The translations under genes were made by a program, and so were the position numbers. Positions 36,497-49,720 of a stretch of 64,000 nt of DNA are shown here, piece by piece. This DNA comes from Nitratireductor alexandrii (GTDB lineage: Bacteria > Pseudomonadota > Alphaproteobacteria > Rhizobiales > Rhizobiaceae), in the NCBI RefSeq assembly GCF_004000215.1, contig NZ_RBVY01000003.1, forward strand, positions 62,001 through 126,000, given 5' to 3'. Under the pieces are notes generated by a model. It did not search any database. It saw only the letters and a program-made list of their open reading frames with translations, and was not told where the DNA came from. Positions within the stretch are counted from its first letter, which is position 1. Each line of letters opens with the position of its first letter.

Positions 36497-37795
36497 ATGA
36501 CGATGTCTGCAGCTGACCTTCTCAGAACAAGGCAGCAAGCCGCCGTTGCGCCGGGCGTAGGCTCGCGCGCCATTTTCGCCGATCGAGCCGAAAACGCGGA
36601 GCTCTGGGATGTCGATGGCAAGCGCTACATCGACTTCGCTGCCGGGATCGCGGTCAACAACACCGGTCATCGTCATCCAAGAATTATGCAGGCGGTGGGC
36701 GAACAGGCGTCCCGGTTTACCCACACCTGCTTTCACGTTGCGCCCTATGAGAGTTATATCGGCCTGGCCGAGCGGCTGAACGCCGTCGCGCCGACCGGAT
36801 CCGACAATCGAACCATGCTGGTCACGACTGGGGCGGAAGCGGTGGAAAATGCCGTCAAGATTGCCCGCGCCTACACGAAACGCTCGGGCATTGTGGCCTT
36901 CGGCGGCGCATTTCACGGCCGAACGCTTCTGGGCATGGCCCTCACCGGTAAAGTCGCTCCCTACAAGAAGAATTTCGGCCCCTTTCCGGCCGAGATCTTC
37001 CATGCGCCGTTTCCCAATGACTATCTGGGCGTGTCTGTCGAGGGCGCCTTGCGCGCCCTCGATGCATTGTTCGCCGCTGACGTGGACCCGGAGCGGATAG
37101 CCGCGATCATTGTCGAGCCCGTTCAGGGCGAAGGTGGCTTCAACGTCGCACCGCCCGATTTTCTGAAAGCGCTGCGCGCACTCGCTGACCGACACGGCAT
37201 CGTGCTCATTGCCGACGAGGTACAAAGCGGCATGGCACGGACCGGACGCATGTTCGGTATCGAGCATGCCGGCATCGCAGCCGACATCGTCACCATGGCG
37301 AAGGGCCTTGCAGGAGGGTTCCCCTTGTCGGCCGTGGTCGGCAAGACCGAGATCATGTCCGCCGCCCACACGGGCGGCCTCGGCGGAACCTATGCCGGCA
37401 ATCCCCTGGCCGTGGCCGCGGCCAACGCCGTTCTCGACGTGATCGAGGATGAGCGCCTGTGCGATCGCGCCACCGTCATCGGGTCAACTCTTAAGAAACG
37501 GTTGAAGAATCTTGCCGCTCGACAGGGCATGGAGCGGATCGGCGATGTTCGAGGGTTGGGGGCGATGGTCGCTTTTGAACTCGTCACGAATCGTGCTTCG
37601 AGGCAGGCAGACGTACAACTGACCTCGGACATCGTTGCCGCCGCCGAACAGCACGGCTTGATTCTTCTGTCTTGCGGAACGCGGCAAAACGTCATCAGGT
37701 TGCTGCCACCGCTGACAATCGACGATGCCACCTTGGAGGAAGGGCTGGACCTGCTCGAACGATCCGTAGAAACCGCCTGTTCAGCGATCGGATAG
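36497..37795 (+). CDS. Class III omega-aminotransferase (4-aminobutyrate aminotransferase-like)
   Basis: A 432-residue PLP-dependent class III aminotransferase. The family signature is complete: TGAEAVENAVKIARAYTKR, AFGGAFHGRTLLGMALTGK, the cofactor Asp in LIADEVQSGMARTGRMF, and the PLP Lys in DIVTMAKGLAGGFPLSAVVG. Length and motifs match GabT-type enzymes, which move the omega-amino group of GABA, beta-alanine or 5-aminovalerate to 2-oxoglutarate, giving a semialdehyde. ATG 36497 follows GGAGAG. It is divergent from the liv-type transporter operon and 63 bases before the E1-like gene. Confidence 0.91.
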   Translation: MTMSAADLLRTRQQAAVAPGVGSRAIFADRAENAELWDVDGKRYIDFAAGIAVNNTGHRHPRIMQAVGEQASRFTHTCFHVAPYESYIGLAERLNAVAPTGSDNRTMLVTTGAEAVENAVKIARAYTKRSGIVAFGGAFHGRTLLGMALTGKVAPYKKNFGPFPAEIFHAPFPNDYLGVSVEGALRALDALFAADVDPERIAAIIVEPVQGEGGFNVAPPDFLKALRALADRHGIVLIADEVQSGMARTGRMFGIEHAGIAADIVTMAKGLAGGFPLSAVVGKTEIMSAAHTGGLGGTYAGNPLAVAAANAVLDVIEDERLCDRATVIGSTLKKRLKNLAARQGMERIGDVRGLGAMVAFELVTNRASRQADVQLTSDIVAAAEQHGLILLSCGTRQNVIRLLPPLTIDDATLEEGLDLLERSVETACSAIG

Positions 37796-37858
37796 GCCGG
37801 CTCGATCACCCTTTCGCTCCGACAGCCGCCAACCACAGCACACCAGGATGTTTCAACG

Positions 37859-40252
37859 ATGGACAAGTCCGCACTCGAATTGTTGTCCGCGCTGGAGCGC
37901 AAGGTCCGCTGGCTCGCGACCTGGACCATACACAACGCCAACCACCTTCGCGACGATGACGACAGTCTGAAAGTCGGCGGGCATCAGGCATCGTCGGCAT
38001 CGCTGTCGACGATCATGACCGCGCTCTACTTCGCGGCGCTGCGGCCGCAGGACCGGGTCGCGGTGAAGCCCCATGCGAGCCCTGTCTTTCATGCCATTCA
38101 ATATCTGCTTGGCAATCAGACGCTTGAGAAACTGAAGAACTTTCGCGGCTATGGAGGTGCGCAGTCCTACCCCTCGCGCACCAAGGACATCGACGATGTC
38201 GATTTCTCCACAGGCTCGGTTGGGCTGGGCGTCGCACAGACGCTCTTTTCCTCCCTTGCCCAGGATTATATCGCCGCGCACGCGTTCGGCGCCGGGAAGG
38301 CCGAGGGCAAGATGGTCGCGCTCGTCGGCGACGCGGAGATGGACGAAGGCAACATTTTTGAGGCTCTGCTTGAAGGATGGAAGCACGGTTTGCGGAACAC
38401 CTGGTGGGTGGTCGACTACAACCGTCAGAGCCTGGACGCGGTCGTGCGCGAGGGACTTTGGGCACGTTTCGAATCGATCTTCCGCAATTTCGGCTGGGAT
38501 GTCGTCATCCTGAAGCACGGAATGCTTCAACAGGCCGCCTTCGCTGAACCGGGCGGCGACAAGCTGCGCGAATGGATCGACGCCTGTCCAAACCAGCTCT
38601 ACTCGGCGCTCGTCTTCCAGGGCGGCGAGGCGTGGCGCAAACGCCTGCTCGACGAACTCGGCGATCAGGGCCCGGTCTCGCGCCTGATCGAGAAACGCAG
38701 CGACGCGGAACTTGCCGATCTGATGAGCAATCTCGGCGGCCACGACCTGCCGTCCCTGCTCGAAGCTTTTGAGCAGGCGCGCCGACACGACCGGCCAACC
38801 TGCTTTATCGCCTATACGATCAAGGGCTTCGGGCTGCCCCTGGCTGGGCACAAGGACAACCATGCAGGGCTTATGACGCCGGCCCAGACCGAAGTCCTGC
38901 GTGATAAAATGTGCATTCGTGCCGGTCGCGAATGGGAACCGTTCGAAGGGCTCGACCTCCCCGAGACGGCTTTGAAGGATTTTATCGCCGCCGTCCCGTT
39001 CGCCCGTGACGGCAGACGAAACCATCCTGCACCCGTGATTGCGGTTCCCGATAGGCTGGAGATTGCGCTGCAACCGTCGATGTCGACGCAGCAAGGTTTC
39101 GGCATCCTGATGCACGGGATCTCGAAGGGCGACGGTCCGTTCTCCGATCGGGTCGTGACGACATCGCCCGACGTCACCGTTTCCACCAATCTCGGCGCGT
39201 GGGTGAACCGCCGCGGACTCTTCGCCCGTGAAGAGCTGGCCGATACGTTCAAGACGGAGCAAATCCCCTCGACCTTCAACTGGACATTCTCGCCGCGCGG
39301 CCAGCACATCGAGCTCGGTATCGCCGAAATGAACCTCTTCATCATGCTGTCCGCGCTCGGCCTGTCGCACTCCATCTTCGGCGAGCGGTTGCTACCGGTT
39401 GGCACGCTCTACGACCCATTCATCGAGCGCGGCCTCGATGCGTTGAACTACGCCTGCTACCAGGACGCACGCTTCATTCTGGCCGCCACTCCCTCCGGCG
39501 TGACGCTCGCCCCGGAAGGCGGCGCCCACCAGTCGATCGCCACGCCGCTGATCGGCTTGGCCCAGGACGGTCTGGCCAGCTTCGAGCCAGCCTTCGTCGA
39601 TGAGCTTGCCACAATCCTGCGTTGGTCGTTTGAATATATTCAGCGCTCGGAAATGGCCCCTCCCGACGAAACGAACTGGCTGCGCGACCTGACCGGCGGA
39701 TCGGTCTATCTGCGTTTGTCGACGCGCTCCATCGAACAGCCCCGCCGGGAAATCGACGACGAACTCGCCCGCGACATGATCAACGGGGCCTACTGGATGC
39801 GCAAGCCGGGTCCCAACGCACAGGTGATCGTCGCCTATACCGGCGCGGTCGCACCGGAGGCGATCGAGGCCGTTGGCATGATGAGCGAGGACCGCCGCGA
39901 CATCGGTCTGCTGGCGATCACCTCCGCCGACCGTCTGAACGCCGGCTGGACAGCGGCACAACGCGCCCGCGAAGCGGGGTTGAGCCACGCCAGAAGCCAT
40001 GTGGAGCACCTGCTGGCCACAGTCCCTTCCCATTGCGGCATCGTCACGGTGATCGACGGCCACCCTGCGACGCTGGCATGGCTCGGCTCCATCCACGGCC
40101 ATCGCACCCGCTCTCTAGGCGTCGAGCATTTCGGCCAGACGGGCACGATCGCCGATCTGTACAAGCATTTCGGCATTGACGCCGGCGGCATCATGCGCGC
40201 GGCCCAGGCCGTCGTTGCTGGACGCCCGCTGCGGCATTTGCGGGCCGTGTAA
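37859..40252 (+). CDS. Stand-alone AceE-like (homodimeric E1) thiamine diphosphate enzyme
   Basis: A 797-residue TPP enzyme of the homodimeric pyruvate dehydrogenase E1/transketolase group. His42 lies in KVGGHQASSASLST, corresponding to the conserved His of AceE. The TPP/Mg motif is GDAEMDEGN (157-165) ending at Asn188 in VVDYNRQSLD. The catalytic Glu of the cofactor N1' site is in GQHIELGIAEMNLF. It is shorter than E. coli AceE (887), and no E2 (lipoyl) or E3 gene is near. It may oxidise or decarboxylate a 2-oxo acid and rely on chromosomal E2/E3. MdeB of Pseudomonas putida, an AceE-like enzyme acting on 2-oxobutyrate next to an amino-acid lyase, is a precedent. Substrate unproven. Confidence 0.85.
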   Translation: MDKSALELLSALERKVRWLATWTIHNANHLRDDDDSLKVGGHQASSASLSTIMTALYFAALRPQDRVAVKPHASPVFHAIQYLLGNQTLEKLKNFRGYGGAQSYPSRTKDIDDVDFSTGSVGLGVAQTLFSSLAQDYIAAHAFGAGKAEGKMVALVGDAEMDEGNIFEALLEGWKHGLRNTWWVVDYNRQSLDAVVREGLWARFESIFRNFGWDVVILKHGMLQQAAFAEPGGDKLREWIDACPNQLYSALVFQGGEAWRKRLLDELGDQGPVSRLIEKRSDAELADLMSNLGGHDLPSLLEAFEQARRHDRPTCFIAYTIKGFGLPLAGHKDNHAGLMTPAQTEVLRDKMCIRAGREWEPFEGLDLPETALKDFIAAVPFARDGRRNHPAPVIAVPDRLEIALQPSMSTQQGFGILMHGISKGDGPFSDRVVTTSPDVTVSTNLGAWVNRRGLFAREELADTFKTEQIPSTFNWTFSPRGQHIELGIAEMNLFIMLSALGLSHSIFGERLLPVGTLYDPFIERGLDALNYACYQDARFILAATPSGVTLAPEGGAHQSIATPLIGLAQDGLASFEPAFVDELATILRWSFEYIQRSEMAPPDETNWLRDLTGGSVYLRLSTRSIEQPRREIDDELARDMINGAYWMRKPGPNAQVIVAYTGAVAPEAIEAVGMMSEDRRDIGLLAITSADRLNAGWTAAQRAREAGLSHARSHVEHLLATVPSHCGIVTVIDGHPATLAWLGSIHGHRTRSLGVEHFGQTGTIADLYKHFGIDAGGIMRAAQAVVAGRPLRHLRAV

Positions 40253-40321
40253 GACAGCGCGCTGCCCGCGGACGGGTACAAGCCGACTGCAGGCTCGAAT
40301 CTGCGTCGCAGGACAGGCAAC

Positions 40322-40620
<299 letters not shown>

Positions 40621-40869
40621 GCGGGTCATGGTCAGCCGTTGCCGGCGCGGCGCACAGATAGCGAAGGTCGCGCGCCGAAACAAGGCCCGTCGCGCCGAAA
40701 AACGCCGCCCTTGCTTGACTTGACGCACCCGTTCGGCTAACGACGCGAGGCTTCCGGCGTGGAAACCCTCCGCGCCGTTTGTCATTTGAACCCGAAACAG
40801 ACTGAAAAGAAGACGGCCGGGCGGCACATCTCCGCTCAACGAGCCGGTCCGAACAGCGAAAGGCAAGAA

Positions 40870-41532
40870 ATGTTCGCAGTCATCAAAACCGGCGGCAAGC
40901 AGTACCGCGTTGCCGCGGACGACCTTCTGCAGGTCGAAAAGGTCGCGGGCGAAGCCGGCGACATCATCGAATTTCCGCACGTGCTCGTCGTCGGCGAGGG
41001 CGAGGACGTGACGCTCGGCGCGCCCTTCATCGACGGCGCCTCGGTGGCGGCCGAAGTGGTCGAGCAGGGCCGCGGCAAGAAGGTGATCGCCTTCAAGAAG
41101 CGCCGTCGCCAGAATTCGCGCCGCACGCGCGGCCACCGGCAGCTTCTGACCACGGTGCGCATCTCCGAGATCCTGACCGCAGGCGCCAAGCCGTCGAAGA
41201 AGCCGGCCGCCAAGAAGGACGCCGCGCCGAAGAAGGCCGACGACAAGCCCGCCGCCAAGAAAGAGGCGGCGCCGAAAAAGACGGACGCCAAGGCCGACGC
41301 CGCAGCCGCTCCGCTTTTCACCGCCCCGGCGGGCGACAAGGACGATCTGACCACGATCAAGGGCATCGGCCCGGTCGCGGCCGGTCAGTTGAACGAGCAG
41401 GGCATCACCACCTTCGCGCAGATCGCCGCGCTGTCCGACAAGGACGTGGCGCGCATCGACGAGGCGATGCCGTTCAGCGCCGACCAGATCAAGGACTGGC
41501 GCGACCAGGCCAAGGAACTGGCCAAGGGCTGA
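40870..41532 (+). CDS. rplU: Ribosomal protein L21 with C-terminal helix-hairpin-helix extension
   Basis: Large-subunit protein bL21, 220 residues against about 103 in E. coli. Residues 1-103 are canonical L21 ([38 protein letters not shown]). Residues 107-148 form an Ala/Lys/Pro linker with [10 protein letters not shown]-like repeats. Residues 157-220 form a helix-hairpin-helix module ([36 protein letters not shown]). Such tails are seen in Rhizobiales L21. The ATG at 40870 has AGGCAAGA upstream and starts at the conserved N-terminus. It is in an operon with rpmA, as almost universally. The 249 bases back to the tRNA hold the promoter region but no gene. Confidence 0.95.
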   Translation: MFAVIKTGGKQYRVAADDLLQVEKVAGEAGDIIEFPHVLVVGEGEDVTLGAPFIDGASVAAEVVEQGRGKKVIAFKKRRRQNSRRTRGHRQLLTTVRISEILTAGAKPSKKPAAKKDAAPKKADDKPAAKKEAAPKKTDAKADAAAAPLFTAPAGDKDDLTTIKGIGPVAAGQLNEQGITTFAQIAALSDKDVARIDEAMPFSADQIKDWRDQAKELAKG

Positions 41533-41606
41533 GCCGAAGGTTTGAAAAGCGGCGCGAACGCGCCCATAAAGGTTGAAGGCGCCCCTGCGGCGCGAAGGAG
41601 CAGAAA

Positions 41607-41876
<270 letters not shown>

Positions 41877-41944
41877 CCGGATCCGCTTCACGATACCGGC
41901 GCCCCTCTCGGGAACCGGTGTCTGGACACTCCAGCGATAGGATC

Positions 41945-41974
41945 AGGGGAGATGGGGCGCCATCTCCCCTTTTT
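41945..41974 (+). terminator. Rho-independent terminator of rplU-rpmA
   Basis: Perfect 11-bp stem AGGGGAGATGG / CCATCTCCCCT with a GGCG tetraloop, followed by a run of five T. It lies 70 bases after the rpmA stop and just before the GNAT start at 41994. Confidence 0.9.
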
Positions 41975-41993
41975 CATTGCCGGAGGACAGGAC

Positions 41994-42581
41994 ATGGTTG
42001 CCGAAAAGGAAGACGTCGAGGACGAAAGTCTGCGGATTGATTGCCCGGTGCTGGTCACCGGCCGGCTGGTGCTGCGGCCGCCGCACCGCGACGACCTGCC
42101 GGAGCTGATCGAGCTGGCCGACAATCGCCGCATCGCCGAGATGCTCGGACGCATGCCGCACCCTTATGGCGAGCTGGAGGCGATGGCCTTCATCGCCACG
42201 GCCGACGATCGCGGTCCCGGCTGCACCTACGCCATCACCAACTCCGAAAACGGCGCCTTCATCGGCTGCGCGGGCTTGAACGTCACGCCGCGCGGCCTGG
42301 AGGTCGGCTACTGGATCGGCGAGCCCTATTGGGGGCGCGGCTACGCCACCGAGGCCGCGCACGCGCTGGTGGACCTCGCCTTCCGCGCGACCGCGATCGA
42401 CACGCTGCACGCCTCCTGCCGCGTCATCAACGACGGCTCGCGCCGCGTGATCCACAAATGCGGGTTTCAGTATGCCGGCCAGGGCATGTTGAACTCGCTT
42501 ACCGCCGGACAGGTGCCGGTGGAGCGTTACCGGCTCGACCGCAGGACCTGGGTAAGCCTGCGCACCTGGGCGCAGAGCTGA
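41994..42581 (+). CDS. GNAT-family N-acetyltransferase (RimJ/RimL-like)
   Basis: A 195-residue acetyltransferase of the RimJ/RimL type. It has LVTGRLVLRPPHRDDLPELI at the N-terminus, GLEVGYWIGEPYWGRGYATE with the acetyl-CoA-binding loop, then ASCRVINDGSRRVIHKCGFQ. ATG 41994 is selected because CGGAGGA lies 7 bases upstream; an in-frame ATG at 41952 falls inside the terminator hairpin. It is commonly found between rpmA and obgE in Rhizobiales. The target, a ribosomal protein N-terminus or a small molecule, is unknown. Confidence 0.9.
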   Translation: MVAEKEDVEDESLRIDCPVLVTGRLVLRPPHRDDLPELIELADNRRIAEMLGRMPHPYGELEAMAFIATADDRGPGCTYAITNSENGAFIGCAGLNVTPRGLEVGYWIGEPYWGRGYATEAAHALVDLAFRATAIDTLHASCRVINDGSRRVIHKCGFQYAGQGMLNSLTAGQVPVERYRLDRRTWVSLRTWAQS

Positions 42582-42638
42582 GACGTCCGCTCCGACCGCC
42601 GCCCCGTCGCCCGTCGCCTGGACGGGCGGCGTCGCCCC

Positions 42639-45840
<3,202 letters not shown>

Positions 45841-45856
45841 GCGCTGGGAGGACGAC

Positions 45857-47143
45857 ATGCTCAAGACGAACGACGACACCCGGATCGACGTCACAGCGCT
45901 CATGAACGAGATGGGCCGCTCCGCCCACGCCGCGGCGCGACCGTTGGCGACCGCGTCGGAAGCCGTCAAGAACGCCGCCCTCCACGCCATGGCCGATGCG
46001 CTTGAAGCCAACGAGCGCCAGATTCTGGCCGCCAACGCCATCGATGTCGCCAACGGCGCCGAAAACGGCCTTTCGGCCGCCTTGATGGATCGCCTCGCCC
46101 TGACCCCCGAACGTATCGGCGCCATGGCCCAGGGCGTGCGCGCCATCGCCGCGCTGAAAGACCCGGTCGGCGACGTCATCGCCGCGTGGGAACGACCGAA
46201 TGGGCTCAAGATCGAGCGCGTGCGCACGCCGCTCGGTGTCATCGGGGTGATTTTCGAAAGCCGCCCCAACGTTACCGCGGACGCCGGGGCCTTGTGCCTG
46301 AAGGCCGGCAACGCCGTCATTCTGCGCGGCGGGTCGGACTCGGCCAATTCCTCGGCCGCGATCCACGCCTGCCTGATTGAAGGGCTTAGAGCGGCCGGCT
46401 TGCCCGAAACCGCCATTCAGCTCGTTCCGATCACCGACCGCGCCGCCGTCGGCGCGATGCTGAGAGGTCTCTCCGGCACGATCAACGTCATCGTGCCGCG
46501 CGGCGGCAAGAGCCTGGTCGCCCGGGTGCAGGAGGAGGCCAGGGTGCCGGTCTTCGCCCATCTCGAGGGCCTGTGCCATCTTTACGTGGACGCCTCGGCC
46601 GATCCCGACATGGCGCGCGAGATCGCCGTCAACGCCAAGATGCGCCGCACCGGCATTTGCGGCGCCACGGAGACCCTGCTCGTCGACCGCGCCGCGGCCG
46701 ACACCCATCTCGTGCCGATCCTGACCGCGCTGAGCGAGGCGGGCTGCGAAATTCGTGCCGATAGCGCGGTGCGCAGCTATTATCCCACGGCGGCTCCGGC
46801 AAGCGACGACGACTGGACGACCGAATATCTGGACGCCATCATCTCGGCCAAGCTGGTGGACGGCATCCAGGGGGCGATCGACCATATCGAGACCCATTCG
46901 TCGCATCACACCGAGGCGATCGTGGCTGAGGATCCGCTGGCGGTCGAGCGTTTCTTCAACGAGATCGATTCGGCCATCTTGCTTCACAACGCCTCGACCC
47001 AATTCGCCGATGGCGGCGAGTTCGGCATGGGCGCGGAGATCGGTATCGCGACCGGCAAGATGCATGCGCGCGGGCCGGTCGGCGTCGAGCAGTTGACATC
47101 GTTCAAGTACCGCGTCCGCGGTTCCGGCCAGCTCCGGCCTTGA
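45857..47143 (+). CDS. proA: Gamma-glutamyl phosphate reductase
   Basis: Second enzyme of proline synthesis, which reduces gamma-glutamyl phosphate to glutamate semialdehyde with NADPH. It is 428 residues, family length. Features are [40 protein letters not shown], the catalytic Cys in [18 protein letters not shown], and the conserved C-terminus [28 protein letters not shown] lies before the ATG. Its stop overlaps the proposed nadD TTG start. Confidence 0.97.
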   Translation: MLKTNDDTRIDVTALMNEMGRSAHAAARPLATASEAVKNAALHAMADALEANERQILAANAIDVANGAENGLSAALMDRLALTPERIGAMAQGVRAIAALKDPVGDVIAAWERPNGLKIERVRTPLGVIGVIFESRPNVTADAGALCLKAGNAVILRGGSDSANSSAAIHACLIEGLRAAGLPETAIQLVPITDRAAVGAMLRGLSGTINVIVPRGGKSLVARVQEEARVPVFAHLEGLCHLYVDASADPDMAREIAVNAKMRRTGICGATETLLVDRAAADTHLVPILTALSEAGCEIRADSAVRSYYPTAAPASDDDWTTEYLDAIISAKLVDGIQGAIDHIETHSSHHTEAIVAEDPLAVERFFNEIDSAILLHNASTQFADGGEFGMGAEIGIATGKMHARGPVGVEQLTSFKYRVRGSGQLRP

Positions 47144-47772
47144 CCGGCGCCAGCCAGCGCCTTGCGGGCATTCCGGCCCACTACCTGCGCATGCCCCATG
47201 TCGAGCATGGCATGGCGGTCGGCATTTTCGGCGGCTCCTTCAACCCGCCGCATGCCGGCCACGCCTTGGTTGCCGAGATTTCGCTGCGCCGCCTGCGCCT
47301 CGACCAGCTCTGGTGGCTGGTCACGCCCGGCAACCCCCTCAAGGACGTCAACGAGCTCGCGCCGCTGGCCCGGCGTCTGGCACAATCCGAGGCGATCACG
47401 CCGGATCCGCGCATCAAGGTGACCGCCTTCGAGGCCGCTCACCGTATCCGCTACACCGCCGACACGCTGGAACTGGTCAGGCGCCGCAATCCCGGCGTCG
47501 ATTTTGTCTGGATCATGGGCGCCGACAGCCTGGCCAGCTTTCACCGCTGGCAGCGCTGGCGCGACATCATGGCGATTATGCCGATCGCCGTCATCGACCG
47601 GCCGGGCGCGACATTGTCTTTCCTGTCGTCGGTGACGGCCAAGGCATTCAGCCGCGCGCGCATCGACGAGGACGAGGCCTCGCGGCTTGCCCGCACGCCG
47701 GCGCCGGCGTGGACGTTCATCCACGGGCCGCGCTCCTCCCTGTCCTCGACCGCGATCCGAAACGCCGGCTGA
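47140..47772 (+). CDS. nadD: Nicotinate-mononucleotide adenylyltransferase
   Basis: NAD synthesis enzyme that joins NaMN and ATP to deaminated NAD. It is about 210 residues. The nucleotidyltransferase motif is [20 protein letters not shown], later [26 protein letters not shown] and the closing [13 protein letters not shown] (ISSTxIR motif). The start is taken as TTG 47140, overlapping the proA stop, because the rhizobial enzymes have about 25 residues before the motif; ATG 47191 is the alternative. It ends the obgE-proB-proA-nadD run. Confidence 0.93.
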   Translation: MTGASQRLAGIPAHYLRMPHVEHGMAVGIFGGSFNPPHAGHALVAEISLRRLRLDQLWWLVTPGNPLKDVNELAPLARRLAQSEAITPDPRIKVTAFEAAHRIRYTADTLELVRRRNPGVDFVWIMGADSLASFHRWQRWRDIMAIMPIAVIDRPGATLSFLSSVTAKAFSRARIDEDEASRLARTPAPAWTFIHGPRSSLSSTAIRNAG

Positions 47773-47899
47773 AGCCGCCTCCCGCAGACCGATCCTCTCT
47801 TCGCCATCGGCGCGCCGCGGCCGCCGCCCGTCCAGTTCAAGACAGTTCGTGCCGCTTTCGTCGTGTTCCGCCGCGCGCGAAAGGAACATCATCGGCGCG

Positions 47900-49219
47900 A
47901 TGAGCCTCGTTTCGAGCACAGATGCGGCCACTGCGCCGCCGACCGACCCGGCCCAGTCCGCGCCGGCGATCGCGATCGCCAGCGTGGTCCTGTCGACGGC
48001 GCTGGTGGCGATCGGCAACGGGCTGATGTTCGCCTTCGTGCCGGTCCGTCTGGCCGCCGAAGGTCTCCCGCCCACCTGGGCGGGCCTGATCCTGACCGGC
48101 ATGTCGGCCGGCGGCATGGCTGGCTGCTTCCTGACCGGGCGCATGGTCAATCGCGTCGGCCACGCCCGCGCCTTCATGATCTTTTCGGCGCTGATCATCC
48201 TGTCGAGCGTGGCGGTCAGCGTAAAGGTCGACCCGACGCTTTGGGTTCCGGCACGCGCGCTCTACGGCTTTTCCATAGCCGGGCTCTTCATCGTCACCCA
48301 AAGCTGGCTCAACGACGTCGTCGAAAATCAGGTGCGCGGCCGCGTGATCGCGTTTTTCTATGTCAGCTACATCGTTGGGCTGGGCATCGGCTCCTACCTG
48401 TTGACCTTTGTCGACATCATGACCAACGCCGCGCCGGTGGTGGCGATCGCGTTTGGCGCGCTGTCGATAATCCCTGTCGGCCTGACGCGGCTGCGCACGC
48501 CGCCGCCCCCGCCGATCGCCTCGATCGCGCTGAGACGCGCCTGGCAGATCTCGCCCGTTGGGCTGGCCGGCATGCTCGCCGTGGGCGGGCTCTCGATGAT
48601 GGTTGCCGGCTTCGCCCCCATCCACGCCACCGCGACCGGTTTTTCCAAGGATCAGGTCGCCCTGCTGCTGCTGGCGATGCCGCTCGGCACCATGCTGGTT
48701 CAGCTGCCCTTCGGCTGGCTGTCAGACCGCACCGACCGACGCTATGTCCTCGTCGCCGCCTCCGTGATCGTGGTCGGCGCCGGCGCGCTGGCAACCGGCG
48801 CCGACCGGTCGGAGCTGGCATGGATGATCCTGATCTACATGGTATGGAGCGGCGCGATCGAATCGATCTATTCGATCTCCTCGGCGCATTCCAACGACCG
48901 CGCGGAAAAAGGCGACCTCGTGCTGCTGTCGAGCACCATGCTGTTCGCTTGGTCGCTGTCGGGTTTCGTGATGCCGGGAATTGCCACCGCCCTGACCGCC
49001 TTTGCCGGCACCGGCGCCTTCATTGTCATGGCGATCGCGATCGCCGCCGTGTTCTGCGCCTTCGTGATCTGGCGCCTGACGCAGGCCGAAGCCGTGCCGC
49101 CTGCCGAAAGCGTGGACTTCGCACCCCTGTCGGCGCAGGCGCCGCCAGCCGCGGAATTCGCTTATGCCAGCGACGAGTCCGGTTCGGATGCGGTCGACGA
49201 AGCGCCCGCCCAGTCTTGA
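47900..49219 (+). CDS. Major facilitator superfamily transporter
   Basis: A 439-residue MFS permease with twelve predicted membrane helices, beginning at SAPAIAIASVVLSTALVAIG. The inter-helix 2/3 loop GRMVNRVGHARAFM and the middle equivalent GWLSDRTDRRYVLVAA are the MFS motif A sites. The C-terminal 50 residues are hydrophilic (AEAVPPAESVDFAPLSAQAP). It resembles the YfkF/sugar- or drug-efflux group, with no substrate call possible. It stands between nadD and rsfS with its own start (ATG 47900, weak GGCGCG upstream). Confidence 0.9.
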   Translation: MSLVSSTDAATAPPTDPAQSAPAIAIASVVLSTALVAIGNGLMFAFVPVRLAAEGLPPTWAGLILTGMSAGGMAGCFLTGRMVNRVGHARAFMIFSALIILSSVAVSVKVDPTLWVPARALYGFSIAGLFIVTQSWLNDVVENQVRGRVIAFFYVSYIVGLGIGSYLLTFVDIMTNAAPVVAIAFGALSIIPVGLTRLRTPPPPPIASIALRRAWQISPVGLAGMLAVGGLSMMVAGFAPIHATATGFSKDQVALLLLAMPLGTMLVQLPFGWLSDRTDRRYVLVAASVIVVGAGALATGADRSELAWMILIYMVWSGAIESIYSISSAHSNDRAEKGDLVLLSSTMLFAWSLSGFVMPGIATALTAFAGTGAFIVMAIAIAAVFCAFVIWRLTQAEAVPPAESVDFAPLSAQAPPAAEFAYASDESGSDAVDEAPAQS

Positions 49220-49287
49220 AACTGTTAAGGGTCCGTGCCTATGTTTTGCATGTCACGTGAATCACGCGTGGCGGAGTTGTTCTTGTC

Positions 49288-49710
49288 GTGAAAGGAAAGA
49301 CACTGAGAACAGCACTGGGCAAGAAGGCTGAGATCATGCCTTCTGCGGCCGGGATGACCCGCCAGGGTGAGTCCCAGGCCTTGAAGATCGTCCTTGAATC
49401 TCTGGAAGACTCAAAGGCGGAAAACATTGTCTCCATCGACATCCGGGGAAAATCCAGCCTTGGCGACCATATGGTGATCGCCTCGGGCCGGTCGAACCGC
49501 CATGTCGGTGCGGTGTCGGACCATCTGATCAAGGCGCTCAAGGAGGCTGGACTGGGCAACGCCCGGGTCGAAGGCCTGTCGAGCGCCGATTGGGTTTTGA
49601 TCGACGCCGGCGATATCATCGTCCATGTTTTCCGGCCCGAGGTCCGCGAGTTCTACAACATCGAAAAGATGTGGCAGGCTCCCGATCTCGAGGACGAAAC
49701 GGTTCACTGA
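49288..49710 (+). CDS. rsfS: Ribosome silencing factor RsfS
   Basis: Binds L14 and blocks 30S-50S joining when nutrients are low. It is about 140 residues with the conserved core ALKIVLESLEDSKAENIVSI, LGDHMVIASGRSNRHVGAVS and VLIDAGDIIVHVFRPEVREF (YNIEKMW follows). GTG 49288 is the furthest reasonable start; ATG 49336 or ATG 49354 would give a shorter N-terminus. Rhizobial homologues carry such an extension, so the start is uncertain. rlmH follows 10 bases later. Confidence 0.92.
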   Translation: MKGKTLRTALGKKAEIMPSAAGMTRQGESQALKIVLESLEDSKAENIVSIDIRGKSSLGDHMVIASGRSNRHVGAVSDHLIKALKEAGLGNARVEGLSSADWVLIDAGDIIVHVFRPEVREFYNIEKMWQAPDLEDETVH

Positions 49711-49720
49711 ACCGAAGGCG

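Noticed and set aside
37853-39370. 505-codon minus-strand frame opposite the E1-like gene
   Set aside because: No motifs, and the plus-strand frame carries all TPP residues.
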